A stretch of DNA of 64,000 nucleotides from Bettongia penicillata ogilbyi (GCA_023548195.1 JAJHZJ010000419.1:2044773-2108772), one strand, 5' to 3'. Positions 1-11,496 are shown, numbered from the stretch's first letter. Translations and numbers: made by a program. Notes: generated from the letters alone by a model not told the origin.

Positions 1-43
1 CAAGTGAATTCTATCAAACATTTTGAGAACAATTAATTATATT

Positions 44-54
44 ACTATATATAC

Positions 55-101
<47 letters not shown>

Positions 102-103
102 GA
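44..103. repeat. TA/TACA microsatellite
   Basis: Alternating TA units with scattered TACA. It lies within or beside the L1 remnant that occupies the start of the window. Simple repeat seen directly. Confidence 0.9.
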
Positions 104-104
104 T

Positions 105-470
105 ACTATTAGGAAAAATAGGTGAAGTCCTCCCAAATTATTTTTGTGACACAAATATGGTGCTGATACCTAAAGCAGGAATAGCCAAAATATAGAAAGC
201 AAATTATAAACCAATTTGCTTTATGAATGACCAAATTATAGACCAAATTTCCTAATGAATATTGACATAAAAATTTAAATAAAATATTAGCAAAGAGGTC
301 ACAGCAATTTGTCATGAGGATAATGCAATATGACCAGGTAAGATTTATATCAGGAATGCATGGATGATTCAACATTAGGAAAACCATCAGCATAGTGGCT
401 ATATCAATAAAAAACTCAACAAAAATCATATTATCTTATTAGAAGTAGAAAAAAGCTTTCTACAATGATA
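105..470 (+). mobile_element. L1 ORF2 fragment (reverse transcriptase region), left arm
   Basis: Degenerate plus-strand LINE-1 ORF2. The stretch around 335-430 reads, with errors, as the L1 reverse-transcriptase segment in which an F-I-x-G-M-x-x-W motif is followed by an N-I-R-K-x-I pattern. Many stops and frameshifts show it is long dead. The same ORF2 resumes after about 925, so this is the left arm of an element split by a reverse L1 piece. Confidence 0.6.
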
Positions 471-477
471 TTTTTGT

Positions 478-925
478 ACATGTGGGTTCTTTTTCCTTAT
501 TTATATCTTTGAAATGCATTCCTAGAAGTGGCATTGCTGCATCTAAGGTGATGCACAGTGTTTCAGCTTTTTGGGAAGATATCCAAATTGTTCTCCAGAA
601 TAGTTGGATCAGTTCACAAGTCTACCAACAGTGCATTAGTGTGCCAATTTTCTGACATCTTCTCCAACACTTATCATTTTCCTTTTCTGTCTCATTAGCC
701 AATTGGATATGTGTGAGATGCTACTTCAGAGTTGTTTTAACTTACACTTCTCTAATCAATATGCATTTACAGCACTTTTCACATGACTATAAATAGTTTT
801 AATATTATCTGAAAATTGCCTCTTCATGTCCTTTGACTCTTTATCAATTAGGGAGTGACTTTTTTCATATAGATTTGAATCGGTTCTCTACACATTTTAG
901 AAATAAAGCCTTTAGCCTATTCTTA
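478..925 (-). mobile_element. Reverse-oriented L1 ORF2 C-terminal segment
   Basis: Read on the minus strand, this matches the end of L1 ORF2 (the region with a C-W-x-C motif and a run about an oil-like G-I-Y). The plus-strand text (ATCCAAATTGTTCTCCAGAA, then TTTGACTCTTTATCAATTAG) resembles the same segment of the L1 tail at 50200-50740. It interrupts plus-strand L1 sequence on both sides, so it is an inversion or a nested 5'-truncated insertion. Confidence 0.6.
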
Positions 926-1870
926 TTAAAAACACTAGAATACATAGGAACAAATGGATTTTCCCTTAAAATAATAAGTAGTATCTATCAGCCATCAACA
1001 ACTATTATGTATAACAGGGATAAGCTAGAAACTTTCCCAATATGATCAAAGTGAAACAAGGATGCCCATTAACACTCCTATAATTCAATATTGTACTAGA
1101 AATGCTAGCTTTAGTAATAGGAGAAGAAACTATCATTTTTCACAAATGATATGGTGGTATCCAAGAATCAACTAAAAAACTTGAAATAATTATCATCTTT
1201 ATCAAAGTTGCAGGATATAAAATAAACCCACTTAAAAAAATCAACATTTCTATATATTACCAACAAAGCTCAGCAACAGGAGATAGAGAAATTTCATTTA
1301 AAATAGCCATATACAATATAATAAATTTGGGAGTCTATCTGCGAAGACAAACCCAGGAACTATATGAGAACAATTACAAAACACTTTTCACAAAAATAAA
1401 GTCAGATTTAAATAATTGGAAAAATATCCATTGCTCATAGGTAAGCTACACTAATAAAATTAAAATTGCAATTCTACCTAAAGTAATTTATTTATTTGGT
1501 GTCATATCAATCAAAGTACCAAAAATTATTTTGTAAAGTTAGAAACAATAATAACAAAAGTTTAAAAATATCAAGGGAATTAATGGGTAAAAATGTAAAG
1601 GGAGGTGGCCAAGCTGTACCACATATAAACTGTATTATAAATCAGCTATCATCAGAATTATTTAGTACTGGTCAAGAAACAGAGTGGTGGATCAGTGAAA
1701 TAGGTTAAGTACACAATGCACAGTATTAAATGACTATGGTACTCTACTGTTTGATATACCTCCAAACTGTTACTTTTGGGGTTAAACTATTTGGCAAAAA
1801 CTGCTTGAAAAACTAGAGAATAGTATGGCAGATAGTATGGTGAGAACTATCTTTCCATGTAATTGGAAAA
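926..1870 (+). mobile_element. L1 ORF2 fragment, right arm
   Basis: Plus-strand L1 ORF2 running from the reverse-transcriptase palm toward the C-terminal third. An open stretch of about 70 codons ends near 1045. From 1330 to 1860 the sequence parallels the independent L1 copy at 57435-57960: both contain the AACCCAGGAACTA start, the AAATAATTG-AAATAT-CATTG block and the GGTGGATCAGTG motif. Multiple stops and indels show it is not functional. Confidence 0.75.
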
Positions 1871-2124
1871 AATAAAATGCTGTTAAGCAGAAAAAAAGAA
1901 AGAAATCTTTTTTTATATCTGTTGGATAAATGAAAATAATTTTCATTGTTCTACACATCACATTGTTAGCAAACATTTTATCTAGAGACTGATTGAACTA
2001 ATTACTCAGTTACTTAGTAGACATATTTTGACTGGAAAAGAAGTTAATTTGCCTTTTATATCATCATAGTTTATAAAGTAAGCCCTGTTGATAACAAAAA
2101 ATTTGAGTCTCCTCATCTAATAAA

Positions 2125-2188
2125 GATATATATACATATGCATATACATATATATCCACAGTGTGAAGATGTGTGTGGTATGTATATT

Positions 2189-2220
<32 letters not shown>

Positions 2221-2282
2221 AGTATATATACACACATGTGTATATATATATATACAGATATATATATATACATACATACATG
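2125..2282. repeat. TATA/TGTA microsatellite
   Basis: Compound TA, TG and TACA simple repeat. It produces apparent open frames rich in Tyr/Ile/Val on both strands, which have no coding value. Confidence 0.9.
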
Positions 2283-3364
2283 CCAGGCGAAACTAGAATT
2301 GTCAAATTTTTTCTGTAACATAAAATTCTCCTGCACGTGCCAAGTAACAGGCTAGCATACATCCCATTGCTCATATTTGAACAATCCAATTAGAAATTGC
2401 CAAAGACTTATTTGGCCCAAGTGACAAAAATAAGTGTTTCCTTTTCTTGTGAAGAGGATGAATGTTTACAATAACTACATAATGTTCTCCTGTGGGAATG
2501 ATTCATATCCTACACAAGCAGGGTCTTTCTTCATACAGTTACAAAGGATGTGATTCAGGGTGATTATCCTTACTGTCAATGTCTATTCTTGCAATGAGGA
2601 TGAAGACAAGGGAGGGGAAAATTGGGTTATTACCATAAGTTTTACTTGGAAGAAAGTTTTTGGAAGTACCTGATTGTTTTAAGGCTTAGAAAATTACCCT
2701 ATTATATTACCATTTGTCTGAACTTTGGGGATTAACTTAACATGTACTAGTTGAAACCAGATGGAAATTTGGAAGTCAGTATGTTCAGAAAAAAATCACA
2801 AATTTAATTTGGTAGAAAGTGCCAAGAGGGCTTATTCTTAAAAGATGTTTAACAATATGGCCACTAACTCATCACTAGAGTCAAAAACTTCCCTAAATTA
2901 TTATATTCACTTCCTTTATAAAAAGTACTCAACTTTGCTACACCTCAGAAAGAAGGAGAAAGTTCCTAGTAGAGATGTGAAATGTTTATTTTTTCATAAT
3001 TAAGAGGTTGTGGAGTCTCATATGAGTAATGAGAAGGAAGCCAATTGTAAGGGGAGAAAACTATTTCTAATGAGAAAGTGTGAAACCATGAATTTAGATG
3101 ACTTGTTTTATAAATGTAAGGTACTTTACAAAAGCATAGGATTAAAGCTACGTACCACTAGTCTTTTTCTGCAAATCATGGTATTATTTTTTTATTATTT
3201 TTGCTTCATTTCTAGAAATGAATTCTTGAATTTAAATGAATTAATTTAAATTAATTTACCTTAAGATTTGACTCCTTATCAAGAGTTCTCTATTCCACTG
3301 AAATCACGTTTGATATATAACAGTTATTTTGATGTTTTTTAAAGTAATACTTTTACACTTTATA
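2283..3364. other. No recognisable feature
   Basis: AT-rich sequence with no repeat family I can name and no credible exon. A 79-codon open frame at 3010-3249 has low-complexity composition and no recognisable motif. Confidence 0.5.
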
Positions 3365-3750
3365 TTCAGTCAATTTACAGGTTAACAATCATTTGTCCTG
3401 CACTTATTATGTGCCAGGTACTGTGCACTGGGGAAGTAATGAAAAGCAAAAAGAATATCTGGTCTTGCAGAGTTTATTTTCTAATGGGGGCAGGGTTGTT
3501 GTATAACTAATTATGTGTGTGTATATGTGGGTCATACACATTTGCTTGTGTATATATGTATAGTTATGCATATATATATTCATGCTATATACATATGTAT
3601 ATTTATATATTAATCAGAGTAGATGGAATATCATTCTGGGAAGGGGATTCACTAGCATCTGGGAAATTTATGAAAGGGCTTCTATGGAAGGTAGAATCTG
3701 AACTACATTTTGAAGGAAACCAGGGAAACAAAGGTAACTGAATAATTTTA
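3365..3750 (-). mobile_element. L2-type interspersed repeat with internal microsatellite
   Basis: The stretch with TATGTGCCAGGTACTGTGCA, a GGGGAAGTAATG-like block, an AATGGGGGCAGGG block and then a GGAAGGTAGAATCTGAACT block follows the order of an old L2-type mammalian repeat in antisense. The same order recurs at 20235-20440 and 60000-60400. A TATG/TATA microsatellite at about 3514-3612 splits it. Naming the family as L2 rests on memory. Confidence 0.5.
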
Positions 3751-3785
3751 ATCCATTTGATTTTTTTCTGGTCCTTATTCATGGC

Positions 3786-3843
3786 CACAGATATTTATTT
3801 GAAAATATCCATGTAAATATCCATTTATTTGAAAATATCCATG
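3786..3843. repeat. Short tandem duplication
   Basis: A unit of about 30 bp ending TTATTTGAAAATATCCATG occurs twice in tandem, immediately upstream of the old HAL1 5' end. Seen directly. Confidence 0.7.
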
Positions 3844-3854
3844 AAAACGTTGAT

Positions 3855-4385
3855 ATCTTGGCAGGGCCAAGAGAGTGGCATAGGAAGAGGGACATGCTAG
3901 AGCTTTCTCCACAAACCCCTCAAAAAACTTATAAAAATGACTCTAAACAAATTATAGAGCAACAGAAACCACAAAAGGACAGACTGAAGCATATTTCCAG
4001 CCCAAGATAATCTGGAAGATTGACAGGAAGGGTCTATCACACAGGACTGGGAGTGGAGTGCAGTCTGAGTGGGCCATGCCATGGGTGGACAGAGCTAGAG
4101 CAGGCCTTAGAGGACTGAATCACAGTGGCTGCTGTGGTTTCCAGACTTCTCAACCCATAAATACCAAAGACAAGTTCAAAGGTCAGTGGGAAGGACCTCT
4201 TACCTGGCTGAGGAGGGAGCATGGTCTGGCCAGACCCCTGACCCTAGCCCCAGGGTCACTAGCCACAGCAGCCACTACTGAATTTGAGGTTATTTCTGGA
4301 GCCCTACACTTAACAAAGAACTCAAATGACAAGTAATTGAATGAGAAAATGAGCAATTGGGGGAAAAGAAACAGACTATATATTG
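3855..4385 (+). mobile_element. Old HAL1/L1 copy E, 5' arm (5' UTR and ORF1 start)
   Basis: GC-richer block with the layout of the L1/HAL1 5' UTR on the plus strand, reaching the beginning of ORF1. It stops at the poly(T) of the younger minus-strand HAL1 (copy A). The same element resumes at 7205 with the ORF1 coiled-coil region. The join across the insertion reads continuously as ORF1, so copy E is older than copy A. The open frames here are fragments of UTR and not genes. Confidence 0.65.
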
Positions 4386-7204
4386 TTTTTTTTTTTTCTT
4401 ATTGCATATCCAGTGCTCTTATTACAGCATGTTTCATCACAGGAGAATCATTTTCACAAAATTTGGGGTTCCAAATTTTCTCCCCTTTTGTCCCCTCCCC
4501 CACCCCAATACACTGAGCATTCTAATTTCCCCTATCATCAATCTGCCCTCTCTTCTATCATCCCTCCCTTCCCTTGTCCCCATCTTCTCTTTTGTCCTGT
4601 AGGGCCAGATAACTTTCTATACCTCATTACCTGTATTTCTTATTTCCTAGTAGCAAGAACAATCCTCAACAGTTGTTCCTAAAACTTTGAGTTCCAAATT
4701 CTCCCCATCCCTCCGTCCCCACCCATTCCCTTTGGGAAGGCAGGCAATTCAATATAGGCCATATCTGTGTAGTTTTACAAATGACTTCCTTAATAGTCGT
4801 GTTGTATAAGACTAACTATATTTCCCTCCATCCTATCCTGCCCTCCATTGTTTCTATTCTGTTTTTTGATCCTGTCCCTCCCTGAGTGTTGACTTCAAAT
4901 TACTCCCTCCTCCCATTGTCTTCCCTTCCATCATCCCCCCCACCCTGCTTATCTCCTTCTCCCCCACTTTCCTGTATTGTAAGATAGGTTTTCATACCAA
5001 AATAAGTGTGCATTTTATTCCTTCCTTTAGTCGAATGTGATGAGAATAAATATCATGTTTTTTCCCAGCTCTCCTCTTTTTCCCTCCACTAAAAAGTCTC
5101 CTGCTTGCCTCTTCTATGGGAGATAATTTGCCCCAATCCATTTCACCCTCTCTCCTCCCAATACATTTCTCTTATACATTTACCTTAATTTCTTTTAAGA
5201 TATGGTCCCATTCTATTCAATTCACTCTGTGCTCTCTGTCTCTGTGTGTGCATGCATGTGTGTATGTGTGTGCGCACGCACGTGTGTAGGTGTGTCTGTG
5301 TATGTGTGTGTATGTATGTGTGTGTGTAGTCCCACCAACTACCCAGATACTGAAAAGTTTCAAGAGTTACAAATATTGTCTTTCTATGTAGGAATGTAGA
5401 CAGTTCAACTTTGTAAGTCCCTTATGACTTCTTTTTGCTGTTTACTTATTCATGCTTCTTCTCATTCTTGTGTTTGAAAGTCAAATTTTCTTTTCAGCTC
5501 TGGTCTTTTCATCAAGAATGCTGGAAAGTCCTCTATTTCATTGAAAGACCATTTTTTCCTCTGAAATATTATACTCAGTTTTGCTGGGTAGGTGATTCTT
5601 GGTTTAAGCCCTAGTTCCTTTGACTTCTGGAATATCCTATTCCACACCCTTCAATCCCTTAATGTAGAAGCTGCTAGATCTTGTGTTATCCTGATTGTAT
5701 TTCCACAATACTGGAATTGTTTCTTTCTAGCTGCTTGCAAGATTTTCTCCTTGACCTGGGAATTCTGGAATTTGTCCACAATGTTCCTAGGAGTTTCTCT
5801 TTTTGGATCTCTTTCAGTCAGTGATCAGTGGATTCTTTGAATACTTATTTTGTCCTCTGGTTCTAGAATATCAGGGCAGTTTTCCTTGATAATTTCATGA
5901 AAGATGATGTCTAGGCTCTTTTTTTGATCGTGGCTTTCAGGTAATCCCATAATTTTTAAATTGTCTCTCCTGGAGCTATTTTCCAGGTCAGCTGTTTTTC
6001 CAATGAGGTATTTCACATTCTCTTCCATTTTTTCATTCTTTTGGTTTTGTTTTGTGATTTCTTGGTTTCTCATAAAGTCATTAGCCTCCATCTGTTCCAT
6101 TCTAATTTTGAGAGAACTATCTTCAGTGAGCTTTTGAACCTCTTTTTCCATTTGGCTAATTCTGCTGTTGAAAGCATTCTTCTCCTCATTGCCTTTTGGA
6201 ACTTCTTTTGCCAATTGAGTGAGCCTATTTTTCAAGGTGTTATTTTCTTCATCATTTTTTTGGGTGTCCTTTAGCAAGGTATTGACCTGTTTTTCATGCT
6301 TTTCTTGCATCTCTCTCATTTCTCTTCCCAGTTTTTCCTCCACCTGTCTAACTCGATTTTCAAAATCCTTTTTGAGCTCTTCCATGGCCTGAGCCCATTG
6401 GATATCTATTTTGGATGTTTGGGATACCGAGGCCTTGACTTCTATGTCTTTCCCTGATTGTAAGCATTGTTCTTCCTCACCCAAAAGGAAAGGAGGAAAC
6501 ATCTGTTCACCAAGAAAGTAACCTTCTATGGTCTTATTTTTTTTCCTTTTTCTGGGCATTTTCCCAGCCAGTTACTTGACTTCTGAGATTCCTTTGCACC
6601 CCTGCCTCACCTCTAGATCTGTCCAGCTAGTGCTTGAGGTCTGAGATTCAAATGCTGCTCCCCAGCCTCAGGGCTTTCAGTGATGGGCCTGACTGCTATT
6701 CAGGGTAAGATTAAATTCAGGTTCTCAGGTGGGCCAGGGCCACGTCCCAGGGTCAGTTTCCTCAGGGGGTTTATGTGGAGATCTTCAGTAATGGATCTTA
6801 GGTCCTGCCTGCTTTGGGAGCTCCTGTCCACTGCTTCCCTCCCGAGGGGGCCTGAATTATGGAGACAACCCGCTCCCCTCTCGGCCAGTCCAGAAGGCTC
6901 TCTCACCTACCTGTAGTGCCTGTGGATGGAAGGACCTGCACGGCCACTGAAGATTCTGTCCCTGAAGCCTGCTCGAAGCTGCTCCTCTCCATGCCGCGTG
7001 GCCAGGGCAGGGCTGGGTTCCGCTCCGGGTCTTTGGTGTCGGTTTTTCAGGGCTCTCTGGAACAGATATCTCCTCCACTCTGTTGCTGCATGGCTTCCAC
7101 TGCTCCAGAATTTGTTGGGAGTTCTTTTTACAGGTAACATATGGGCTGTGGGTTCAGAGCTAGCATATGTGAATCTTTCTACTCTGCCACCTTGGCTCCT
7201 CCCA
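4386..7204 (-). mobile_element. HAL1 (half-LINE-1) copy A, near full length, nested
   Basis: HAL1 elements keep the L1 5' UTR, ORF1 and a 3' UTR but lack ORF2. On the minus strand this copy runs from a 5' end with a YY1-like site near 7186-7194, through a GC-rich 5' UTR (about 6570-7200), ORF1 (6559-5462) and a purine-rich 3' UTR with a CA-type microsatellite (5235-5330), to a poly(A) tail seen as poly(T) at 4386-4397. It is about 2.8 kb, as are the copies at 32.2, 43.8 and 53.1 kb. Flanking CTATATATT at both ends looks like a target-site duplication with a nearby mismatch. ORF1 has two nonsense codons, so the copy is dead. Confidence 0.85.
5462..6559 (-). pseudogene. HAL1 ORF1 pseudogene, copy A
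   Basis: L1 ORF1 proteins are RNA-binding nucleic-acid chaperones that form trimers in the L1 ribonucleoprotein. The minus-strand frame starts with M-P-R-K-R-K-K, a basic N terminus. A heptad-rich coiled coil follows (about residues 50-170; many E-K-x-V-x-x-L units), then the RRM-type domain (R-R-D-N-L-K-I-M-G-L-P motif), then the C-terminal domain ending F-D-F-Q-T-Q-E. One frame spans the whole protein, about 365 codons, but is broken by in-frame TGA at 5825-5827 and at 5651-5653. Both look like decayed CGA arginine codons when compared with the other copies. The length suits the family. Confidence 0.85.
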
Positions 7205-9195
7205 GCCTATATATTCTTACTTTCTTGCTGAAGAGGTATTTTCTTATATCACTGGTGACAAGGAAGAGTAAAATCTACAACCAGGGCAAGACAATAAAGC
7301 CAAAATGGCAAAGCCTCCAAGAAATTATGAATTGATCTGAGGCCTTGGAAGAGTTCAGGAAAGATTTTGAAAATCAAATAGGAGAAGTAGAGGAAAAATT
7401 AGGAAGAGAAATGAGAGTGATGCAAGAAAATCATGAAAAATGAATCAATAGCTTGCTAAAGGAAGCCCCCCCCGCCCAAATGCTGAGGGAAATAACACCT
7501 TTGCAATTAGACTAACCCAAATGGTAAAAGAAGTCCAAAAGTCAATGAGAAGAATGCCTCAAAAAGCAAAATGGAAAAAGAGGTCCAAAAGCTCCCTGAA
7601 GAAAATAATTCTTTCAAAATTGGAATGGAGCAAATGGAAGCTAATGCCTTTATGAAATTATAAAACAAAACCAGAAGAATGAAAGAATAAAAGACAATGT
7701 GAAGAATCTCATTGAAAAAAATACTGACCTAGAAAACAGATCCAAGAGAGATAATTTAAAAATTTTGGGACTATCTGAAAGTCATGATCAAAAAAGAGCT
7801 TAGACATAATCTTTCAAGAAATTATTGAGGAAATCTGCCCTGATATTCTAGAACTAGAGGGTAAAATGGAAATGGAAAGAATCCATAGATCACCTCTTGA
7901 GATTCCAAAAGGAAAATTCCCAGGAATATTGTAGCCAAATTCAAGAGTTCCCAGGTCAAGGGGAAAATATTGCAAGCAGCCCTAAAGAAACAATTCAAGT
8001 ATTGTTGAAACCCAATCAGAGTGACACAAGATTTAACAGTTTCTATGCTAAGGGACCAGAGGGCTTGGAATATAATATTCCAGAGGTCAAAGGAAGTAGG
8101 ATTAAAACCAAGAATCACCCACCTAGAAAAACTGAGTATCATACTTCAGGGGAAAAAGTGGAATTTCAATGAAATAGAGGACTTCTGAGCTTTCTTGTTG
8201 AAAATAAAAGCTGAATAGAAAATTTGACTTTCAGATACAAGAATCAAGAGAAGCATGAAAAGGTAAACAGGAAAGAAAAACCATAAGGGACTTATTAAAG
8301 TTGAACTCTTTATTTTCCTACATGGAAAAATGATATTTGTAAGTCATGAGCCCTGTCTCAGTATTAGGATAATTGGAGGAGATATATGTGTGTGTTTATA
8401 ATATGTGAGTGTGTGTATATTTGTGTATATATGTATGTATATAATATGTATATGTATGGAAAGAGACAGAAGGCACAGGGTAAGCTGAATATAATGGGAT
8501 GATATCCGAAAAAGACAATTAAGTGTTGAGAGGAATGTATCAGAAGAAAGAGAAAGGGTGAGGTAAATCATCTCACATAAAATAGGCAAGAAAGAGCTTT
8601 TACAATGGAGGGGAAGATGAAAGGAAATAAGTGAGCCTTCCTTTCATCATATTTGATGGAAATTTATCTTACCCTCTGGGGTTAAGGGGATAAAAGAGGG
8701 AGAATAATAGAAGGGACAGCAGATTAGGGGAAGAGTAATTGAGAAGCAAACATTAGTTAGCAGAGGGAAAGGTGAAAGGAGAGAAAAGAATAAATGGAAG
8801 ATGGGACAAGATAGAAGGAAGTTAGTTCACAACATGACTGTTGTGGAAGTATTTTGCATGACTATGCATGTATAAGCTATATCAAATTGCTTGCCTTTTC
8901 AATAAGAGTGGATGAGGAAGTGGAAGGAAGAAAATGTGGTACTCAAAGCTTTAAAAATGAATGTTAGAGGTTGTTTTTACATACAACTAGGAAATGAGAT
9001 ATATAGGAAATGGGGTATAGAAATTTATCTTGCCCTATAAGAAAATAAGAAGAGGATAAGGTGGGGGGGGTGATAAAAGGGAGGGCAGATTGGAGGTGGA
9101 TAATCAGAATACACATCGTCCTGGGGTGGGGGAAGAGGGGAGATGGGAAGAAAATTTGAAATTCAAAATTTTGTGGAAGTGAATGTTGAACACAG

Positions 9196-9198
<3 letters not shown>
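7205..9198 (+). mobile_element. Old HAL1 copy E, 3' arm (ORF1 and 3' UTR)
   Basis: Plus-strand continuation of the element begun at 3855. ORF1 coiled-coil sequence (E-E-x-L-G-R-E-M-R-x-M-Q-E-N pattern near 7385-7440) is followed by the RRM-like block at 7735-7870 and the C-terminal domain to about 8260. The 3' UTR continues to 9198 with its usual TG/TA microsatellite at 8388-8460. Stops and frameshifts are frequent, including a poly(C) run at 7468-7473. The 3' UTR holds two diverged copies of an L1 3'-end-like block (about 8940-8975 and 9140-9190). Confidence 0.75.

Positions 9199-9262
<64 letters not shown>
9199..9262. repeat. (AT)n microsatellite
   Basis: About 32 uninterrupted AT units at the 3' end of HAL1 copy E, where the A-rich tail would be expected. 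It probably grew from the tail. Confidence 0.95.
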
Positions 9263-9265
<3 letters not shown>

Positions 9266-9311
9266 AAAAGTAAGATAAGTGATTGCTTTCCCTCAAGTTA
9301 GTTAACTTAGC

Positions 9312-9385
9312 TTGTTGTTGTTCTCCTTGGAAGAGGATCGGTGATATCAGGGGTATGTCTTGACATGCAAATGAATTGGATTAAA
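9312..9385 (-). mobile_element. Mar1/RTE 3'-end fragment
   Basis: TTGTTGTTGTTCTCCTTGGA followed by AGAGGATCGGTGATATCA is the reverse complement of the tail shared by Mar1 SINEs and the RTE LINE (compare 59120-59165 and 37985-38020). Short fragment; family named from memory. Confidence 0.6.
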
Positions 9386-9389
9386 AAAA

Positions 9390-9790
9390 ATCCACGTGCT
9401 CTTTGAGGATACTCTTTCAATGAATGAGCCCCTTTCTGAACCTGTACAGGGTTTCATGGACTGCTGTATCCATTCTCTTTATGACATGTTTCTCTGAGCT
9501 ATCAAGACTAGATTCAGATATTAGATTGTTCATACCAGCTTATGTTTTAAAAAACTTTTTCAAAACTTGACAGTAACTTTGAGGGACTACTTTTCCCTGT
9601 CAGAACCTTCAAGACCACAATTAGAAAAAGCACTGGAGCATGACATTATAAGGGGATGGTATATCTTTGCTTGGAATGCACTTAGCTAGGAAGAATGTGA
9701 GGGTATAGGTACCAACAAGAGTCTTGCACCAAAAGTAAGGCTAGGAGTAGATGCCCCTTAACACATACTGTCAAAGAGCTCCACAAACAA
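9390..9790. other. No recognisable feature
   Basis: I could assign no repeat or exon here. No long open frame is present. Confidence 0.4.
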
Positions 9791-9794
9791 CAAA

Positions 9795-10095
9795 GCTAAT
9801 AATAATAACCACAATAATAAACATTTTATAGGATTTTCGAGGTTTATAAAGCACTTTATATGTTATTTCATCCTATATAATATAGCATAGAAATTACACA
9901 CACACACATTATATCTATATATACATATCTATATCTATATATATATACATATATATTAAAGGTCTTCTAATCGAAGTCCCTCATTGTGGAGATGAAGGAA
10001 TAGAAAATTTCCCATAGCCAGTGGCAGAACCAGGCTTGAACCTGTATTCTCCAACTTCAAGTCTAGAGTTCCTTCCACTCTTCCTAGTCATGTGA
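9795..10095 (-). mobile_element. MIR/CORE-SINE copy split by a microsatellite
   Basis: AATAATAATAACCACAATAA, the GCACTTTATATG block and, after a CA/TATA microsatellite at 9895-9958, the GGAGATGAAGGAATAGAAAA and CAGGCTTGAACCTGTATTCT blocks follow the order of an antisense MIR-type SINE (tRNA-derived, Pol III transcribed, moved by L2). Old and diverged. Confidence 0.6.
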
Positions 10096-10099
10096 GAGT

Positions 10100-10975
10100 T
10101 CTATATTTATATAATATTGTAATATTTGTAAACATTGTAGCTAAAACACAGGAAAAAACCCTAATAATATAGTAGCTATGATACACTCTATGCAGACAGT
10201 GTCAGTACCTTTCAGGATGTATATTTTATATCAAAAAAGTGAGAAAATGATTGGCAGAAATTAACATGGAAAATATCTAGATGTTTTACCTTCAATTTTC
10301 CAGCCCAATCCCTTTGAGAAAGAGTAACCAAATCAACCTACCCTCAGTCTCTGCTTCTTTTTCTTTCCAGATAGCGTCCACTGCCTAATCTGCTACTCCA
10401 CTGCAGAACATGCCCTGACTGCCCTAAATAGCATCATCTGACACTGATCTGCCCTTTGCTGAGGAATTCAGCATCCAGAAATCCCTGTGGTCAGTCTGAT
10501 TACATATCAAATTGCAATCCTATTCACTTAGTCTTACAGTGCTTTTATCAGTAAACAGGATGTTGCACCCAGGAGTATGGTTTATGGTTTATATCTTTTT
10601 AAACTGTCATAAACACATATTTTTTTATAGATAAGACTGGAGCTAGGGCTCAGTGTCCTCTCTGTCTCCCCAACCCTCCCCCCACACACATACAAAGTGA
10701 CAATAAAATGAGCTTCATGAGCTTCAAGCAATTCTCTAAGACTTATCTACATGGCTACTGAAAGATATTAAAATACATTATCAACATTTCATTCATCCCT
10801 TTAAAACTGTCCAGCTATTTGTAGTATCTAAATGTGCATTTTTCCCCCTTTTGATAGCTTCTGTAAGATTCTTTGGAATTGCTTTTATTTTTAATTTTAG
10901 GATTTGTTGTGAAGTTAGTGTTCACTGATTAACTGTTAAAGCTTATACTCAGAATTCCCTTAAAGTTATTGGAAT
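10100..10975. other. No recognisable feature
   Basis: AT-rich sequence with a C-rich run near 10670-10690. I see no exon with flanking splice sites and no named repeat. Confidence 0.4.
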
Positions 10976-10977
10976 CC

Positions 10978-11055
10978 TATTCATTCATTCATTCATTCAA
11001 AAAATACCTATTGGGTATTAAATGAGTACAAGGAACTGGACTTGACCTTTGCATG
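10978..11055 (-). mobile_element. L2 3'-end fragment
   Basis: Five ATTC units followed by AAAAAATACCTATTGGGTAT resemble the L2 tail in antisense. A similar short block (AAGAAACATTTATTAAATGC) follows at 11265-11330. Confidence 0.45.
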
Positions 11056-11374
11056 CCAGAATCTGCTCTTTTCTCTCACTTCCAAAACTGGACTTCTTTG
11101 CATTACAACATCTGCTAGATTCTTTATGCTTGGGGAAATTCTTACCCCAAGTTGCCCCTAATCTGCCCTGAGCTGTTGTTGCCCAAGTTCTTATGTAGCA
11201 ATGTTTATGTCACTGTTAGATAAATGAAATAAGGATTTTGAAGACATTTGGCATAGTCAGTCAGTTAAGAAACATTTATTAAATGCCGGCTATAGGCCAG
11301 ATGCTCTTCTGTGATTTCACTGTTAGAGGAATCTCCTAGATGGGGAGAAAAATATAAGTTGACTCTTTCTTTAC

Positions 11375-11490
11375 AACTTAACAGTCTTAGAGATTTGCTG
11401 GATCACTGAGTCACACAGCTAGTATGTTTCAGAGCTAGGACTTGACATGTTGGCCTGGCTTGAAGGTCAGTGCTCTATTTACCATGTACA
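11375..11490 (-). mobile_element. MIR-type SINE fragment
   Basis: Antisense SINE 5' half with a CACACAGCTAGTATG block and a CAGTGCTCTATTTACCA block, the reverse of the tRNA-like B-box and A-box regions. Confidence 0.55.
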
Positions 11491-11496
11491 CCAATG

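Noticed and set aside
6680..7231. GC-rich open frames on both strands that resemble an exon cluster
   Set aside because: This is the HAL1 copy A 5' UTR; equivalent frames occur in copies B and C.
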